In this document: positions 30,191 through 41,506 of the stretch, in pieces
Numbering within the stretch: position 1 is the stretch's first letter
How the letters are laid out: the number at the start of each line of letters is the position of its first letter
Origin: Nitrospira sp. UW-LDO-01
GTDB taxonomy: Bacteria; Nitrospirota; Nitrospiria; Nitrospirales; Nitrospiraceae
Direction: 5' to 3'
Assembly: GCA_002254365.1 (NCBI GenBank)
Contig: NIUT01000209.1
Coordinates: forward strand, 1-51,217
DNA: 51,217 bases
The notes under the pieces: generated by a model
What the model was told of the DNA's origin: nothing
The model's input: only the letters and a program-made list of their open reading frames with translations
Databases searched by the model: none
Program-made: the position numbers and the translations under genes

Positions 30191-30405
30191 TAGCCCACAT
30201 TATTCATGACAGTTCGTGACGAAACCGACGACACGCCAGGCGAGACGGGCACGCGGAGCACTGAGAGACCAAGGCATACTTGAAACAGTATGTCGAGGTC
30301 ACGAAGGGCGAGCCTGCTCGCCTGGCCGCTGACAGACCGCAGCCAGGCTTGTCGCAGCGGCGTATCTGCGGGTGCAGTAGAAGTGTTCATGAATAATGCG
30401 GGCTA
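30191..30405. repeat. 215-bp inverted-repeat-bounded element (third family, copy 1)
   Basis: TAGCCCACATTATTCATGA (30191-30209) vs TCATGAATAATGCGGGCTA (30387-30405), 18/19 complementary. Confidence 0.88.
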
Positions 30406-30549
30406 GACCCTCGTATTAATCAGAGCTTCCTTAGGTAGAGAGACCCGGTATTCAGTTTGCGTTGCCTTTTCCTCACTGGATCAATAAGATACGATCACAT
30501 TTCCCGCCAAATCCGTAATGAGGATTCAATCCGAGAGGAGGCCGTGCCT

Positions 30550-32241
30550 ATGCGCAGGAATGACCAGCTTCCACCACTTTTCCAATCTACGATCACTTCC
30601 GCGCTTGATGCACTCAGTCAGAATCAAGTGGTGGAGCGGATCTGGCAGAAAGATTACCGCCTCTGGAAACAAGAGCCCACAGAAATTTCTAACCGGCTTG
30701 GCTGGCTCACCGTGCACGACCAGATGCGGCAACAACATGAGCAGCTCACACAATGTGTTGCGGCCGCTCACGATCTGAAAATTAAAGATGTGGTGCTGCT
30801 AGGGATGGGCGGGAGCAGCCTAGGTCCTGAAGTCTTCCGCACGGTGTTTGGAACGCAGAAGGGATCGCCGCGTCTCTGGGTTCTGGACACAACCGTTCCA
30901 GGATGGGTTCGACAGGTGACCAAGAGTATCACCCCAACAAGAACGCTCTTTCTGGTCGCCAGTAAGTCAGGTGGGACGATCGAGGTCATGTCGCTCTTCG
31001 GTCATTTTTGGAACCTCCTGACGAAGGCGAAGGGCAGTCATGGAGGAAAGCACTTTATCGCAATTACCGATCCAGGGACCGGCTTGGAGCAAATGGCCAA
31101 GGAGTATGGATTCGGACAAATCTTTTCGAATCCGCCGGACATTGGTGGTCGCTATTCCGTCCTCTCGCTTTTTGGCCTGGTACCGGCGGCACTGTTGGGA
31201 CTCAACATCATGCGTCTCCTCGATCGCGCAGCCAGCATGGCGGAACAATGTCGCAAGGCGGATGACGCGCACTCCAATCCAGGGGCATACCTTGGGGCCG
31301 CGATGGGGAGCCTGGCAAAGGCGGGACGGGATAAGGTAACGGTTCTGTCATCACCGGCTCTGTCAACGTTTGGTCTGTGGGCAGAACAGTTGCTTGCGGA
31401 GAGTACCGGGAAAGAGGGCACAGGTCTCATTCCCATCGCACAGGAACCACTTTTGAAACCCGGCGCCTATGGCACTGATCGATTCTTTGTCTATCTCAAG
31501 CTGAAAGGGGATAAGAATCAAGCACTGGACCGTGCCGTTCAGGCATTGGTCAAGGCCAAGCATCCGGTGCTGCAATTCGATCTCCGAGACCGTTATGACC
31601 TCGGGGCTGAATTTTTCCGCTGGGAATTTGCCACAGCGGTAGCGGGTCACCTTCTGGGTATCCAGCCATTCGACCAGCCGAATGTCCAGGAGAGTAAAGA
31701 CAACACGAATCGGGTTCTGGAAAGTTTCCACTCAACAGGACGGCTTCCGGAACAAACGAGTCATCCAGCGAAAGACGCAGCCCAAACCATCTCAAACCAT
31801 CTCAAGCCAGGCACCTATGTTTCGATCCTGGCCTACACGACTCCAGCCAAGTTGTTCGAGACGGCCATACGTCGTCTTCGCCAAGCTCTCATGGCGCGAT
31901 ATAAGATCGCCACCACTTTTGGATATGGACCACGCTATCTCCATTCAACAGGACAGCTGCATAAGGGCGGACCCAATACGGGTGTGTTCTTGGAACTCGT
32001 TGATGGAATGGCACCGGACCTGTCCATTCCGGCAAAGCCTTTCACGTTCGGAACATTAGCGAAAGCACAGGCGACCGGTGACATCGAATCACTCCGCGCA
32101 CACCATCGGCAGGCGATTCGTGTTCAATTGGGCCGTGACCAAGCTGCCACGGTGAAGGCCATTACAGCGGCGCTGACAGGGACGACAACCACCTCACGTC
32201 GTACCACCCCAAAGAAGCGCCGGACAATCAATCGCCGCTAA
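30550..32241 (+). CDS. pgi: Glucose-6-phosphate isomerase
   Basis: LLGMGGSSLGPEVFR, VASKSGGTIE, GRYSVLSLFGL; start at internal ATG. Confidence 0.92.
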   Translation: MRRNDQLPPLFQSTITSALDALSQNQVVERIWQKDYRLWKQEPTEISNRLGWLTVHDQMRQQHEQLTQCVAAAHDLKIKDVVLLGMGGSSLGPEVFRTVFGTQKGSPRLWVLDTTVPGWVRQVTKSITPTRTLFLVASKSGGTIEVMSLFGHFWNLLTKAKGSHGGKHFIAITDPGTGLEQMAKEYGFGQIFSNPPDIGGRYSVLSLFGLVPAALLGLNIMRLLDRAASMAEQCRKADDAHSNPGAYLGAAMGSLAKAGRDKVTVLSSPALSTFGLWAEQLLAESTGKEGTGLIPIAQEPLLKPGAYGTDRFFVYLKLKGDKNQALDRAVQALVKAKHPVLQFDLRDRYDLGAEFFRWEFATAVAGHLLGIQPFDQPNVQESKDNTNRVLESFHSTGRLPEQTSHPAKDAAQTISNHLKPGTYVSILAYTTPAKLFETAIRRLRQALMARYKIATTFGYGPRYLHSTGQLHKGGPNTGVFLELVDGMAPDLSIPAKPFTFGTLAKAQATGDIESLRAHHRQAIRVQLGRDQAATVKAITAALTGTTTTSRRTTPKKRRTINRR

Positions 32242-32242
32242 T

Positions 32243-32992
32243 ATGCCCAACACCCCGGATATCCGCATTACCCCCTCGATTCATGAATGGGGGCAGAATG
32301 CCGCAGCGTTCATTGCATCCATCGGTGAACGAGCCATTCGGACCAAGGGCCGGTTTATCATGGCCCTCTCCGGAGGGTCCACGCCCAAGACGCTCTATCA
32401 AGTCCTGGCAACTCCTGAGTGGAACGCGCGGTTCGATTGGTCACGAACCATTTTCCTGTTCGGCGATGAGCGCTGTGTCCCGCCAGAGCACCCGGACAGC
32501 AATTTCAAGATGGCTCACGCCATGCTATTTCAACCCCTCAACATTCACGCTGATCAGATTTTCCGGATGAAGGGGGAGCTTGGAGATCCAGCAGCCGCGG
32601 CTCGAGAGTACGAAGAGAGTATTCGGCGTCTGACCAAGAGTCCTGCTCCACAGGTGCCGCGTATGGATCTTGTCCTACTCGGCCTTGGCGACGATGGGCA
32701 CATCGCCTCACTGTTTCCAGGAACAGCAGCATTGCAGGAGCAGGATAAGGTGGTCACAGTTGGCCAGGCACCCACAGGGGTTCGGTCTCGTATCACCCTT
32801 ACGCTAGGTGTGTTGAACCAGGCAGCTGTGATACTGTTCCTGGTCACCGGTGCCAGTAAGGCGAGCATGGTTCGCCGAGTGATCAAGCCGGAAACGGAGG
32901 GGGATCGTTCTTTGCCGGCGGCGCTGGTTGCACCGGAGTCAGGTCAGTTAGTCTGGATGCTTGATCCAGCGGCTGGAGCTCAATCCAAATAG
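32243..32992 (+). CDS. pgl: 6-phosphogluconolactonase
   Basis: ALSGGSTPKTLYQVLA; FGDERCVPPEHPDSNF; GLGDDGHIASLFPGT. Confidence 0.96.
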   Translation: MPNTPDIRITPSIHEWGQNAAAFIASIGERAIRTKGRFIMALSGGSTPKTLYQVLATPEWNARFDWSRTIFLFGDERCVPPEHPDSNFKMAHAMLFQPLNIHADQIFRMKGELGDPAAAAREYEESIRRLTKSPAPQVPRMDLVLLGLGDDGHIASLFPGTAALQEQDKVVTVGQAPTGVRSRITLTLGVLNQAAVILFLVTGASKASMVRRVIKPETEGDRSLPAALVAPESGQLVWMLDPAAGAQSK

Positions 32993-33017
32993 GATTTCGA
33001 CAGGAACAAACACGCAC

Positions 33018-34088
33018 ATGATTCTCGCAGGAGACATCGGAGGAACAAAAACGAATCTGGCGCTCTATGACTGGACCACCGAGCGAGTAGAACCGCTACG
33101 CCTGGAGGGTTTTTCCAGTGCGGATTATACTTCGCTGGAAGATATTCTGGTTGAATTTCTCACACCGCCAAGAGCGTCTTCCAGCCTTGCATCCCCGTCG
33201 ACTGAAAATGAGAAGGACAGCAATACAAGAGACCAACTGCCATCTGGATCGGTGAAGCTATCAGCAGCCTGCTTCGGCATTGCGGGCCCGGTCATCGACA
33301 ACCATTGCGAGACGACCAATCTCCCCTGGGTTGTAGATGGAGCGACGATCGCAGCTCGATTTGCGATTCCTCGTGTGCAGTTATTGAACGACTTGGAAGC
33401 CACAGCGTATGGGATTCTGTCGCTGCGGTCGGACGAGCTGGAAGTGTTGAATGTGGGGCATCCTCCCCAAAAACGGCAAGCGCTTGCTCTAATTGCGGCC
33501 GGGACAGGATTGGGGGAGGGCATTCTGTTTTGGGACGGCAAATCGTATCGACCCATGCCGTCAGAAGGTGGGCATGCGGATTTTGCGCCGAACAATGATC
33601 AGGAAATCGACCTGCTTCGCTATTTACGAAGCCAGTACCTTCACGTGAGCTATGAACGCATTCTGTCCGGGCCAGGGCTTCACGCGATCTACGAGTTCCT
33701 ACGCGATACGAAGAAGAATGAGCCGACATGGCTTATGGAGAAAATCAAGGCCGGTAATCCAGCAGCAGAAATTGCGCAAGCCGGTCTCCAAGGACAAGCG
33801 GAAATTGCCAAGCAGGCCCTGGAACTTTTTGCGTCGATTTACGGTGCGGAGGCTGGGAATCTCGCTTTGAAGGCGCTCTCACTGGATGGAGTGTATGTGG
33901 GAGGGGGGATTGCACCGAAGCTCATCGCAAAACTCAAAGATGGAACCTTCATGAAAGGGTTTCTGAACAAGGGGCGTTATAAGAAACTCCTTAATAGCAT
34001 GCCGGTGAAAGTCATTATGAATCAACAGACTGCTCTGCTCGGGGCCGCGTCGGTTGCAGGGGCTCTATCTTTCGCCCCCAGGCCATGA
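33018..34088 (+). CDS. glk: Glucokinase
   Basis: MILAGDIGGTKTNLALYDW; LNDLEATAYG; IAAGTGLGEGIL. Confidence 0.93.
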   Translation: MILAGDIGGTKTNLALYDWTTERVEPLRLEGFSSADYTSLEDILVEFLTPPRASSSLASPSTENEKDSNTRDQLPSGSVKLSAACFGIAGPVIDNHCETTNLPWVVDGATIAARFAIPRVQLLNDLEATAYGILSLRSDELEVLNVGHPPQKRQALALIAAGTGLGEGILFWDGKSYRPMPSEGGHADFAPNNDQEIDLLRYLRSQYLHVSYERILSGPGLHAIYEFLRDTKKNEPTWLMEKIKAGNPAAEIAQAGLQGQAEIAKQALELFASIYGAEAGNLALKALSLDGVYVGGGIAPKLIAKLKDGTFMKGFLNKGRYKKLLNSMPVKVIMNQQTALLGAASVAGALSFAPRP

Positions 34089-34783
34089 GTCCATTCGATC
34101 TCGAAAGTCTTAAGAAAGCCGCCGCCCTCAAGGCCCTGGACTTTGTCCGAGACGGGATGGTGGTCGGACTAGGAACAGGATCGACCGCGAAGCATCTGGT
34201 CATCGCGCTCGGGGAAAGAGTCCGTGCCGGCATGAAGCTGCGCGCCGTGCCCACGTCGCTGGAAACTGCGGAGCATGCCAGACAGGTGGGGATTCCGCTG
34301 ATCGATACAGCGAACCGTTGGGAAATTGATGTAGCCATTGACGGCGCCGATCAGGTCGATCCAAACTTCAATTTGATCAAGGGCGGGGGTGGCGCGCTCT
34401 TAAAAGAAAAGATTGTGGCAGCATCGGCCAAACAATTCATTGTGATGGTCGATCAGACGAAACAGGTGCCGGTCCTCGGAGGGTCATTCCCTTTACCAAT
34501 CGAAATTATTCCCTTCGGCTGGGGCAGTACCGCACGCGAGATTGAAAGGCTGACCAGGGGTCGTCTGGTGCTTCGAGAGCGCAGTGGGGCGCCGTTCAAG
34601 ACCGAAGCAGGCCACCTGATTCTCGACGTTCATCTGGACCGCATCGACAAGCCGGCCGAGCTGGAGACGGCCTTGAACCTGATTCCCGGTGTGGTAGAAA
34701 CCGGACTGTTTGTCAATCGAACACATATCCTCATCGTCGGCACCGCGGCAGGGGTGCAAACGCTGCATGTCCCGGCGAAATGA
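34085..34783 (+). CDS. rpiA: Ribose-5-phosphate isomerase A
   Basis: VGLGTGSTAKHLVIAL; DVAIDGADQVDPNFNLIKGGGGALLKEKI; ATGA overlap with glk. Confidence 0.97.
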   Translation: MSPFDLESLKKAAALKALDFVRDGMVVGLGTGSTAKHLVIALGERVRAGMKLRAVPTSLETAEHARQVGIPLIDTANRWEIDVAIDGADQVDPNFNLIKGGGGALLKEKIVAASAKQFIVMVDQTKQVPVLGGSFPLPIEIIPFGWGSTAREIERLTRGRLVLRERSGAPFKTEAGHLILDVHLDRIDKPAELETALNLIPGVVETGLFVNRTHILIVGTAAGVQTLHVPAK

Positions 34784-37505
34784 ACGCGTGCTTAGCAGAC
34801 GAGATCTGTTGTGTAGGATCGGGCGACGTACCCGCGTTCTTCTCTCCCTCTCCATCGTGTATACCGTGCTACCATCGAAATCTGCCGGTGCCACAACAAC
34901 CACCAGACCACAAGGTGACGAGATGACCGTTGAAGATGTGTCAGCCAGTACTGATCCGTATCGACTTCCACGCCACGTGATTCCAACTCGATATGAGTTG
35001 CGGCTTGAGCCGGACCTCGCGGCAGCCACATTTCTGGGCCATGAGACCATCGCCGTGATGGTCTCACAGGCGACAAAGGCGATTCTGTTGAATGCCGTGG
35101 ATCTGGTCATTGAATCGGCTGAGGTAGAACGACAGGATGGGTCAGCATTCAAGGCATCGATCGAGATGGAACCACAGACACAACGGGCACGGCTGACGTT
35201 CGGCGAATCGATCACGCCGGGGGACTGGCAGGTGCATCTCACGTTTCACGGTAAGTTGAATGACAAGCTTCGTGGGTTCTATCGCAGTACGTACAAAGAT
35301 GCGTCCGGAACGACGCAGACGCTGGCTGCGACTCAGTTTGAAGCGACCGATGCGCGGCGAGCGTTTCCCTGCTGGGATGAGCCGGCTTTTAAGGCCGTCT
35401 TTGCGACCACCCTGGTCATTGATCCACAGCTCACGGCGGTCTCAAACACTTCTGTGATCTCAGAGACCACCGAGAACAACAAAAAGGTTCTACGCTTTGC
35501 CGAGACCATTAAGATGTCGACATACCTTGTGGCCTTCGTGCTAGGTCGGATCGAGGCGACACCACCACGCTTTGTTGGAAAGACACCGTTGCGACTCTGG
35601 ACCGTACCGGGCAAGCAGCCTCTCACGCCATTTGGGCACGACATTGCGGTCGCCTCGCTCGCATTTTTTGAGGACTACTACGGCGTTCCCTATCCCGGCG
35701 ACAAGTTGGATCTCTTAGCCATTCCAGACTTTGCGTCCGGCGCCATGGAGAATCTTGGAGCCATCACGTTTCGTGAGACCGCGCTCCTCGTCGACCAACG
35801 GACAGGTACGCATGCCGAACTGGAACGTATCGCTGACGTTGTGGCCCATGAGAACGCCCACATGTGGTTCGGCGATTTGGTCACCATGTCCTGGTGGAAC
35901 GGCCTGTGGCTCAATGAAGCCTTTGCCACGTTCATGGAGATGTTGGCTGTCGATGCCTGGAAACCGGCGTGGAAACGGTGGGAGTCGTTTGCGGTGGCAC
36001 GAGCAGCGGCGTTTTCCGTCGATGGGCTCGTGAGTACGAGACCAATCGAATATCCCGTACACGCGCCGAAGGATGCGGACGCAATGTTCGATATCCTGAC
36101 CTATGAAAAGGGAGCGTCGGTCCTTCGCATGTTGGAGCAGCATATCGGCCCGACTGTTTTTCGAGACGGGGTGCGACAGTATCTTCGCGCCCATGCCTAT
36201 GGAAATGCCGATACCAAGGATCTCTGGACCGCGCTCGGTGCAGTCGCGCAGCAGCCCGTTCCCGAACTGATGGACGGCTGGATCTTTCAGCCCGGGTTCC
36301 CATTAATCACGGCGGAAGTGCAGGGGAATCAGCTGAGGCTCTCGCAACGACGATTCACCTATATCACGGAGGCTTCAACCGCAGGCCAGCTCTGGCACAT
36401 TCCGGTTCGGATTCGTCTCAGCATCGGAGGTCGTACGGAACACCGCAAACTGTTGCTGACGGAACGGGAAACGAATATCAACCTACCGGTTGGCGTCACC
36501 TCCATTCTTGTCAACGAAGGAGGACATGGGTTTTATCGTGTCCGCTATCAGGGAATGCTCCTGCAGCAACTTCTCGATCAAGGGCTTGAACGTCTGGCTG
36601 CCATTGAACGGTTCATTCTCGTCAGCGATGCATGGGCTACGACGGTGGCGGGAATCATGCCGCTTGTGGACTATCTCCAGCTCATCGCACATTTCAAGAG
36701 CGAACGGGACAAGAACGTCTGGGCCGTATTGCTGGAGTCGTTCTCATTTTTGAACCGGATTATCTCACCGGAAGATCGGTCGGCGCTGGAGACCTTCGTG
36801 CGCAGCAGTGTAGGACCGGCAGTCGACGAATTAGGATGGGAGCCAAAGCCAGGCGAATCAGATCTCATCCGGCAATTACGCGGGGATCTCCTTAGTACAC
36901 TCGGTCGGCTTGGTAATGATCCCGAGATACAGCGGCATGCAGCGGAGCGGTATCAGCAATACCAGAAGGATCCAGCAATCATTGATGTGAACATCGTTCC
37001 GGCCCTGGTAGCCATCTTGGCCTATACAGGAGATGAAGCTCGTTACAACGAATTCTCCGAACGGTACCGTAGCGCGCAGACTCCCCAAGAAGAACGGCGA
37101 TACCTCTTCGCGCTCGCGGCATTCCATCCCAAGGAGCTTGTTGGGCGCACATTAGCCCGGACTATTAACGGCGAGATCCGTACGCAAGACGCTCCCTTCA
37201 TCGTGGGGTCGTTAATGGCCAACGTGTACGGACGCGAACAGGCCTGGGGATTTGTGAAAGCGAACTGGGATCAGATGGACAAGCTGTTTCCAAAGCAAGG
37301 GCTCCGGCGCATGTGCGGGGGCATCGTGAGTTTGGCGACACCGGAACTTGAGAGGGATGTACGCCAGTTCTTTATCGATCGTAAGATCGATCTAGGAGGG
37401 AAAACGCTGGAGCAATACTTGGAGCAACTTTGTGTCGCCGTGTCGTTCCGAGAACGAGAAAGAACTACTCTTCACACGACACTACCCAACGCGTTGAAGG
37501 ACTAG
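34767..37505 (+). CDS. M1-family zinc aminopeptidase
   Basis: GAMENLGAITFRE; VVAHENAHMWFGDLVTMSWWNGLWLNEAFATF (HExxH-18-E). Confidence 0.95.
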   Translation: MSRRNERVLSRRDLLCRIGRRTRVLLSLSIVYTVLPSKSAGATTTTRPQGDEMTVEDVSASTDPYRLPRHVIPTRYELRLEPDLAAATFLGHETIAVMVSQATKAILLNAVDLVIESAEVERQDGSAFKASIEMEPQTQRARLTFGESITPGDWQVHLTFHGKLNDKLRGFYRSTYKDASGTTQTLAATQFEATDARRAFPCWDEPAFKAVFATTLVIDPQLTAVSNTSVISETTENNKKVLRFAETIKMSTYLVAFVLGRIEATPPRFVGKTPLRLWTVPGKQPLTPFGHDIAVASLAFFEDYYGVPYPGDKLDLLAIPDFASGAMENLGAITFRETALLVDQRTGTHAELERIADVVAHENAHMWFGDLVTMSWWNGLWLNEAFATFMEMLAVDAWKPAWKRWESFAVARAAAFSVDGLVSTRPIEYPVHAPKDADAMFDILTYEKGASVLRMLEQHIGPTVFRDGVRQYLRAHAYGNADTKDLWTALGAVAQQPVPELMDGWIFQPGFPLITAEVQGNQLRLSQRRFTYITEASTAGQLWHIPVRIRLSIGGRTEHRKLLLTERETNINLPVGVTSILVNEGGHGFYRVRYQGMLLQQLLDQGLERLAAIERFILVSDAWATTVAGIMPLVDYLQLIAHFKSERDKNVWAVLLESFSFLNRIISPEDRSALETFVRSSVGPAVDELGWEPKPGESDLIRQLRGDLLSTLGRLGNDPEIQRHAAERYQQYQKDPAIIDVNIVPALVAILAYTGDEARYNEFSERYRSAQTPQEERRYLFALAAFHPKELVGRTLARTINGEIRTQDAPFIVGSLMANVYGREQAWGFVKANWDQMDKLFPKQGLRRMCGGIVSLATPELERDVRQFFIDRKIDLGGKTLEQYLEQLCVAVSFRERERTTLHTTLPNALKD

Positions 37506-38084
37506 ACCTCAAGGCATAGAAGCAGAGCTACCTGCTTCGAAATGGGGGTGGCCTGTGCATGTCTGTATGCTGCAATTGGCCACTATATTCAAAGAGTCGA
37601 TAGCTTGCAGGCTGTCACATGACGTCAGGATACTTGAGTTGGAGGCGTAGGGAAGTCTATTTGGACGACCACGAGTCAGATGGATCCTGGCGGACTGCAA
37701 CAGCCCAAAAATCCAAGAGCTTCTGAGCTCACTGTCTTTGAAGGATTCGGCTGGTTGCGAATGTATTGGCCATACAAATCCGAAACGGTCAGCCATACAC
37801 CTTGTTGTTTACTTGCTGAAACAATCGAGAGTGATCTGTTATGGGCGATGAGATCAGAGTCCGGGGTATACGCAATGATACCGCCCGGATGCCGGTAGAG
37901 AAATATCCTGGGAGTATCTGATCATAGTGTCTAGCGAACAAGACTACTGATTCCATCATCCCAGACGTATCACACCCTCAGTATGGACGAGAGCCGCCTT
38001 GAGTGATATCGAGGAAGTACCAGTGGCTTTCCCGCTGATGAAGCAGGACGGGAGATATTCAAGCAGGCGGTTCTATTGCCAGAG

Positions 38085-40754
38085 TTACTCATGCCGTAGC
38101 ACGGCCAGGGGAGGTTGTCCCAGGATCCGGTAGGTACTGAAAAAACCCACAAGCACGGTTAATATGACAGTAGCCGCGCAGCCCGATGCCAGAACGGTTG
38201 GGTGAAGGCTCCAGGAAAGATCGAACACCGTCTCAAGGACTGCCCAGGAGAGCACACTCGCTAGCACAGTCCCTAACAGCCCGCCCAATGCACCAAGTAG
38301 AGCGTATTCGACCGCAAACGACTGGGCAATCACCATTCGAGTTGCTCCCAAGGCTTTGAGAATGACCGACTCATACAATCGCCGATAACGAGTCGCAGCC
38401 AATGCTGCTGCCATCACAAAGCAACCGGACAGGACACAAAACAGGGCCACTGCACGAATGGCTAAAGAGAGTCGGTCGAGCACCCGCGCGAAGCTCTCGA
38501 GCATGTCGCCCATGTTGATAGCCGTTACATTCGGAAAGGCCGTGACCACCGCCTGTTGTACGACTACTTCTTCGGATGGCGAGACGCGAACTGTGGCCAC
38601 ATAGGTATGCGGGGCTCCATCAAGGGATCCAGGGGAAAAGATCATGTAGAAATTTGTCGAGAAGTTTCCCCACTCCACCTTGCGAATGCTCCCGATCTCT
38701 CCCATCACGAAGACCCCTTGGATATCCACCTCTATTGTATCCCCAATGTTGAGGCCGAGCTGCGTGGCTGCCTCCTCTTCAATCGAAATGAGTGGTGTCG
38801 TGAAGGCCTGGCCAGGTTTCCACCACTCGCCCGCAACAACCTGGTTATCTTTTGGAAGCTCCTGTAGAAACGTCAGGACATACTCGCGAGTCAGGTACCA
38901 TTTTTTTCGTTGTTCCTTCTTCGCCTCCGATTTCTCCTTCTGCTCTTCAGCGTCGGATAATGCTTCAAGCTTGATGGGTCGGCCATTAATTGCGGCGAGT
39001 CGGGATCGAACCAATGGCGTTAATCGAGGAGTTGGGTCGTTGGTCCGTTGATGCAACAGACGAACAAACTCTTCGGTCTGATCAGGCTGGATATCGATGA
39101 AAAAGAATGTGGGTGCATCGCTCGGTCGGTTCTCGCCGACTTGCGCAAGGAGCGACCGTTCGACCAGTGACACAGTCGTCACAACCATCACACCGATGCC
39201 GATGGCAATGGTGATGCTCACCGCTTGACTTCCAGGCCGCAGTACGTTGCCTAACGCTTGGCGAAAGATAAGCAGATCTGGTCTTGGCCATCTTGTGAGG
39301 ACGCGAAGCAGGGCGCGGGCCGCGAGCCCCAACAGCACAACAGCTCCGGCAAAGGCTGCGATGAAGAGTGCTCCCACTCGCCAGGATCCGGCTTGCCACA
39401 CTGACAAGAGCGCCAGGCCCAGCCCGATCCCGATCGACGTGATGCCTTTCCCTTGATCGATCTTTCGCCAGGTCTTCCACCATGGCTGCAGGTTCTGACT
39501 GGTCGGAGGAACCATGGGGACGATCTCTCGCCGAAAAATCCGAGCCGGCTTCACTTCACGAATGGTTAACAGAGGCCACAGGGTGAAGAGCAGTGTGGAT
39601 AACAGGCCCAAGGCCAATCCCTTCACCAGGGGTATAAGCGAAATGCTCAATCCCCCTTCGGTGAATCCCAGTTGGTCCAAGAGATCCGACGCCATCAAAG
39701 CTGCGATCATCCATGGAAGCGCTTGCTGGAGTAAGACTCCGACGACCAGACCGATCAGACTACCGGCGAGTCCGAGCATCATGGCTTGAAGGGCATAGGT
39801 GCGGATAATTGTCGGAGAATCAGCTCCGATCGTTTTGAGGATGGCAATGGTCGTCAGCTTTTCACGCACAAAGGCATGCACAGAGGTCGCTACGCCCAAT
39901 CCGCCGATGAACAATGCGGTCAACCCAATCAGACCAAGATAGCGGGTCAGCTGGTCCAAGAATTGTTTTAGTTGCGGTTGGGCGTCCTTATAGCCCGACA
40001 CGCGGGCGGCATCCAATTCCAGACGTCCACGTAGCTCATAGAGCAGCGGATCGGCGGGAAGGTTGGGCGGTATTTTCAGCAAATACCGCTCGCGTATGCG
40101 ACTGCCCACCTTCACCAGCTCAGCTGCATGAAGACCTTCTCGAGACATCAACAACCGGGGGCCGAGACTGAAGGCGTTGGCCATACGATCCGGTTCAGTT
40201 CTGACCACCCCAGTGATACCGAAAAGGCCCTGACCGATTTTGAGGCATTCTCCTATCCGGAGCCCCATCTTGATCAAAAGCGATTCCTGGACAACCACGC
40301 CAAAAGTGGGACGACCATGACATCGACCGGCCTGTTGATCGAGAAGCTCCGCGAGGTTGCTATGGGGTTCCAAGCGAATCGTGCCATAGAGCGGATATTC
40401 TGGTTCCACGGCCTTGAGTTCCACAATTTGTGTCGGCTGCCCGCTTGCGGAGGAATCGCTCTTGGCCGCCATCGCGATCAGCTCACTCACATGCGTGAGC
40501 GATATCCCGCGTGGACTCAATGAGTCCAAGATCGCCTGCCCTTGGGGGCTGATGGTGCGAGACAGTCGGATTTCAAGATCGCCGCCCAAGAGACTCCGTG
40601 CTTCCTTGTTCACGGTCTTTTCCACTTCCGCTCCAAAGAGCGACACTCCGGTCAACGCACCGACGCCAATGGCGATACAGACTAAGAAATAGACGAAGTG
40701 TCGCCACGCCGAGCGCGTCTCACGCCATGCCATGGTGAACGTGAAGGGAGTCAT
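38085..40754 (-). CDS. ABC transporter permease, FtsX-like (YbbP type)
   Basis: Ten-TM FtsX/MacB-like architecture; ALGATRMVIAQSFAVEYALLGALGGLLG; adjacent to a YbbA-type ATPase. Confidence 0.92.
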   Translation of the reverse strand: MTPFTFTMAWRETRSAWRHFVYFLVCIAIGVGALTGVSLFGAEVEKTVNKEARSLLGGDLEIRLSRTISPQGQAILDSLSPRGISLTHVSELIAMAAKSDSSASGQPTQIVELKAVEPEYPLYGTIRLEPHSNLAELLDQQAGRCHGRPTFGVVVQESLLIKMGLRIGECLKIGQGLFGITGVVRTEPDRMANAFSLGPRLLMSREGLHAAELVKVGSRIRERYLLKIPPNLPADPLLYELRGRLELDAARVSGYKDAQPQLKQFLDQLTRYLGLIGLTALFIGGLGVATSVHAFVREKLTTIAILKTIGADSPTIIRTYALQAMMLGLAGSLIGLVVGVLLQQALPWMIAALMASDLLDQLGFTEGGLSISLIPLVKGLALGLLSTLLFTLWPLLTIREVKPARIFRREIVPMVPPTSQNLQPWWKTWRKIDQGKGITSIGIGLGLALLSVWQAGSWRVGALFIAAFAGAVVLLGLAARALLRVLTRWPRPDLLIFRQALGNVLRPGSQAVSITIAIGIGVMVVTTVSLVERSLLAQVGENRPSDAPTFFFIDIQPDQTEEFVRLLHQRTNDPTPRLTPLVRSRLAAINGRPIKLEALSDAEEQKEKSEAKKEQRKKWYLTREYVLTFLQELPKDNQVVAGEWWKPGQAFTTPLISIEEEAATQLGLNIGDTIEVDIQGVFVMGEIGSIRKVEWGNFSTNFYMIFSPGSLDGAPHTYVATVRVSPSEEVVVQQAVVTAFPNVTAINMGDMLESFARVLDRLSLAIRAVALFCVLSGCFVMAAALAATRYRRLYESVILKALGATRMVIAQSFAVEYALLGALGGLLGTVLASVLSWAVLETVFDLSWSLHPTVLASGCAATVILTVLVGFFSTYRILGQPPLAVLRHE

Positions 40755-41506
40755 GAGCGGAATCTTGAGGGGAGCACAGAAGTTGGATGTTCGACCAATG
40801 CATCGGGAGCAATCCCGTCGGTGATCTCCACAGGCGAGGGCTGGGTATCGGACTCAACCCGTCCATCGCGAAGAGACAGCACCCGTTGCATCAATGCTGC
40901 GAGTGCGACATCGTGGGTCACGAGGACCAAGGTGGTCCCATGATCGCGGTGCAATGACAGCAGCAACTCCACGACCTGTGCCCCGGTGGCACTGTCAAGA
41001 TTACCCGTCGGCTCATCGGCCAGGAGGATCGGTGGTCGACAGGCAAAAGCCCGTGCGACTGCGACACGCTGCTGTTCTCCCCCCGACAACTGGACGGGAT
41101 AGTGCCCCATCCGGTCGGACAATCCGACGGCGGAGAGTAGCTCTGCTGCCCGATCCCCGGCTCGCTTCTCCCCGCTCAACTCTAAGGGAACCCCGACATT
41201 CTCAATGGCCGTGAGGGTAGGGATCAGGTGAAACGATTGGAAGATGTACCCAATTTTTTCCCGCCGAAATTGCGCCATTCGGCTTTCGGTCATGGTCGTG
41301 ATATCGGTCCTATCCAGAATAATCGAACCGGATGTTGGGTGGTCGAGCCCGGCCATCAGGCCCAATAGCGTTGACTTCCCACTTCCGGACGGCCCCACGA
41401 TAGCCACCGACTGTTGAGCTGGAATGGTAAAACTGATGCGATCGAGAATCGTGACCGCCTGTCCCGCAGCGACTAAGACCATTGAAACCTGTTGCACTGA
41501 AATCAT
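40751..41506 (-). CDS. ABC transporter ATP-binding protein (YbbA/LolD type)
   Basis: [47 protein letters not shown]. Confidence 0.96.
   Translation of the reverse strand: MISVQQVSMVLVAAGQAVTILDRISFTIPAQQSVAIVGPSGSGKSTLLGLMAGLDHPTSGSIILDRTDITTMTESRMAQFRREKIGYIFQSFHLIPTLTAIENVGVPLELSGEKRAGDRAAELLSAVGLSDRMGHYPVQLSGGEQQRVAVARAFACRPPILLADEPTGNLDSATGAQVVELLLSLHRDHGTTLVLVTHDVALAALMQRVLSLRDGRVESDTQPSPVEITDGIAPDALVEHPTSVLPSRFRS

Noticed and set aside
34493-35242. 249-aa minus-strand ORF opposite rpiA/aminopeptidase
   Set aside because: Overlaps two strongly supported coding regions on the other strand
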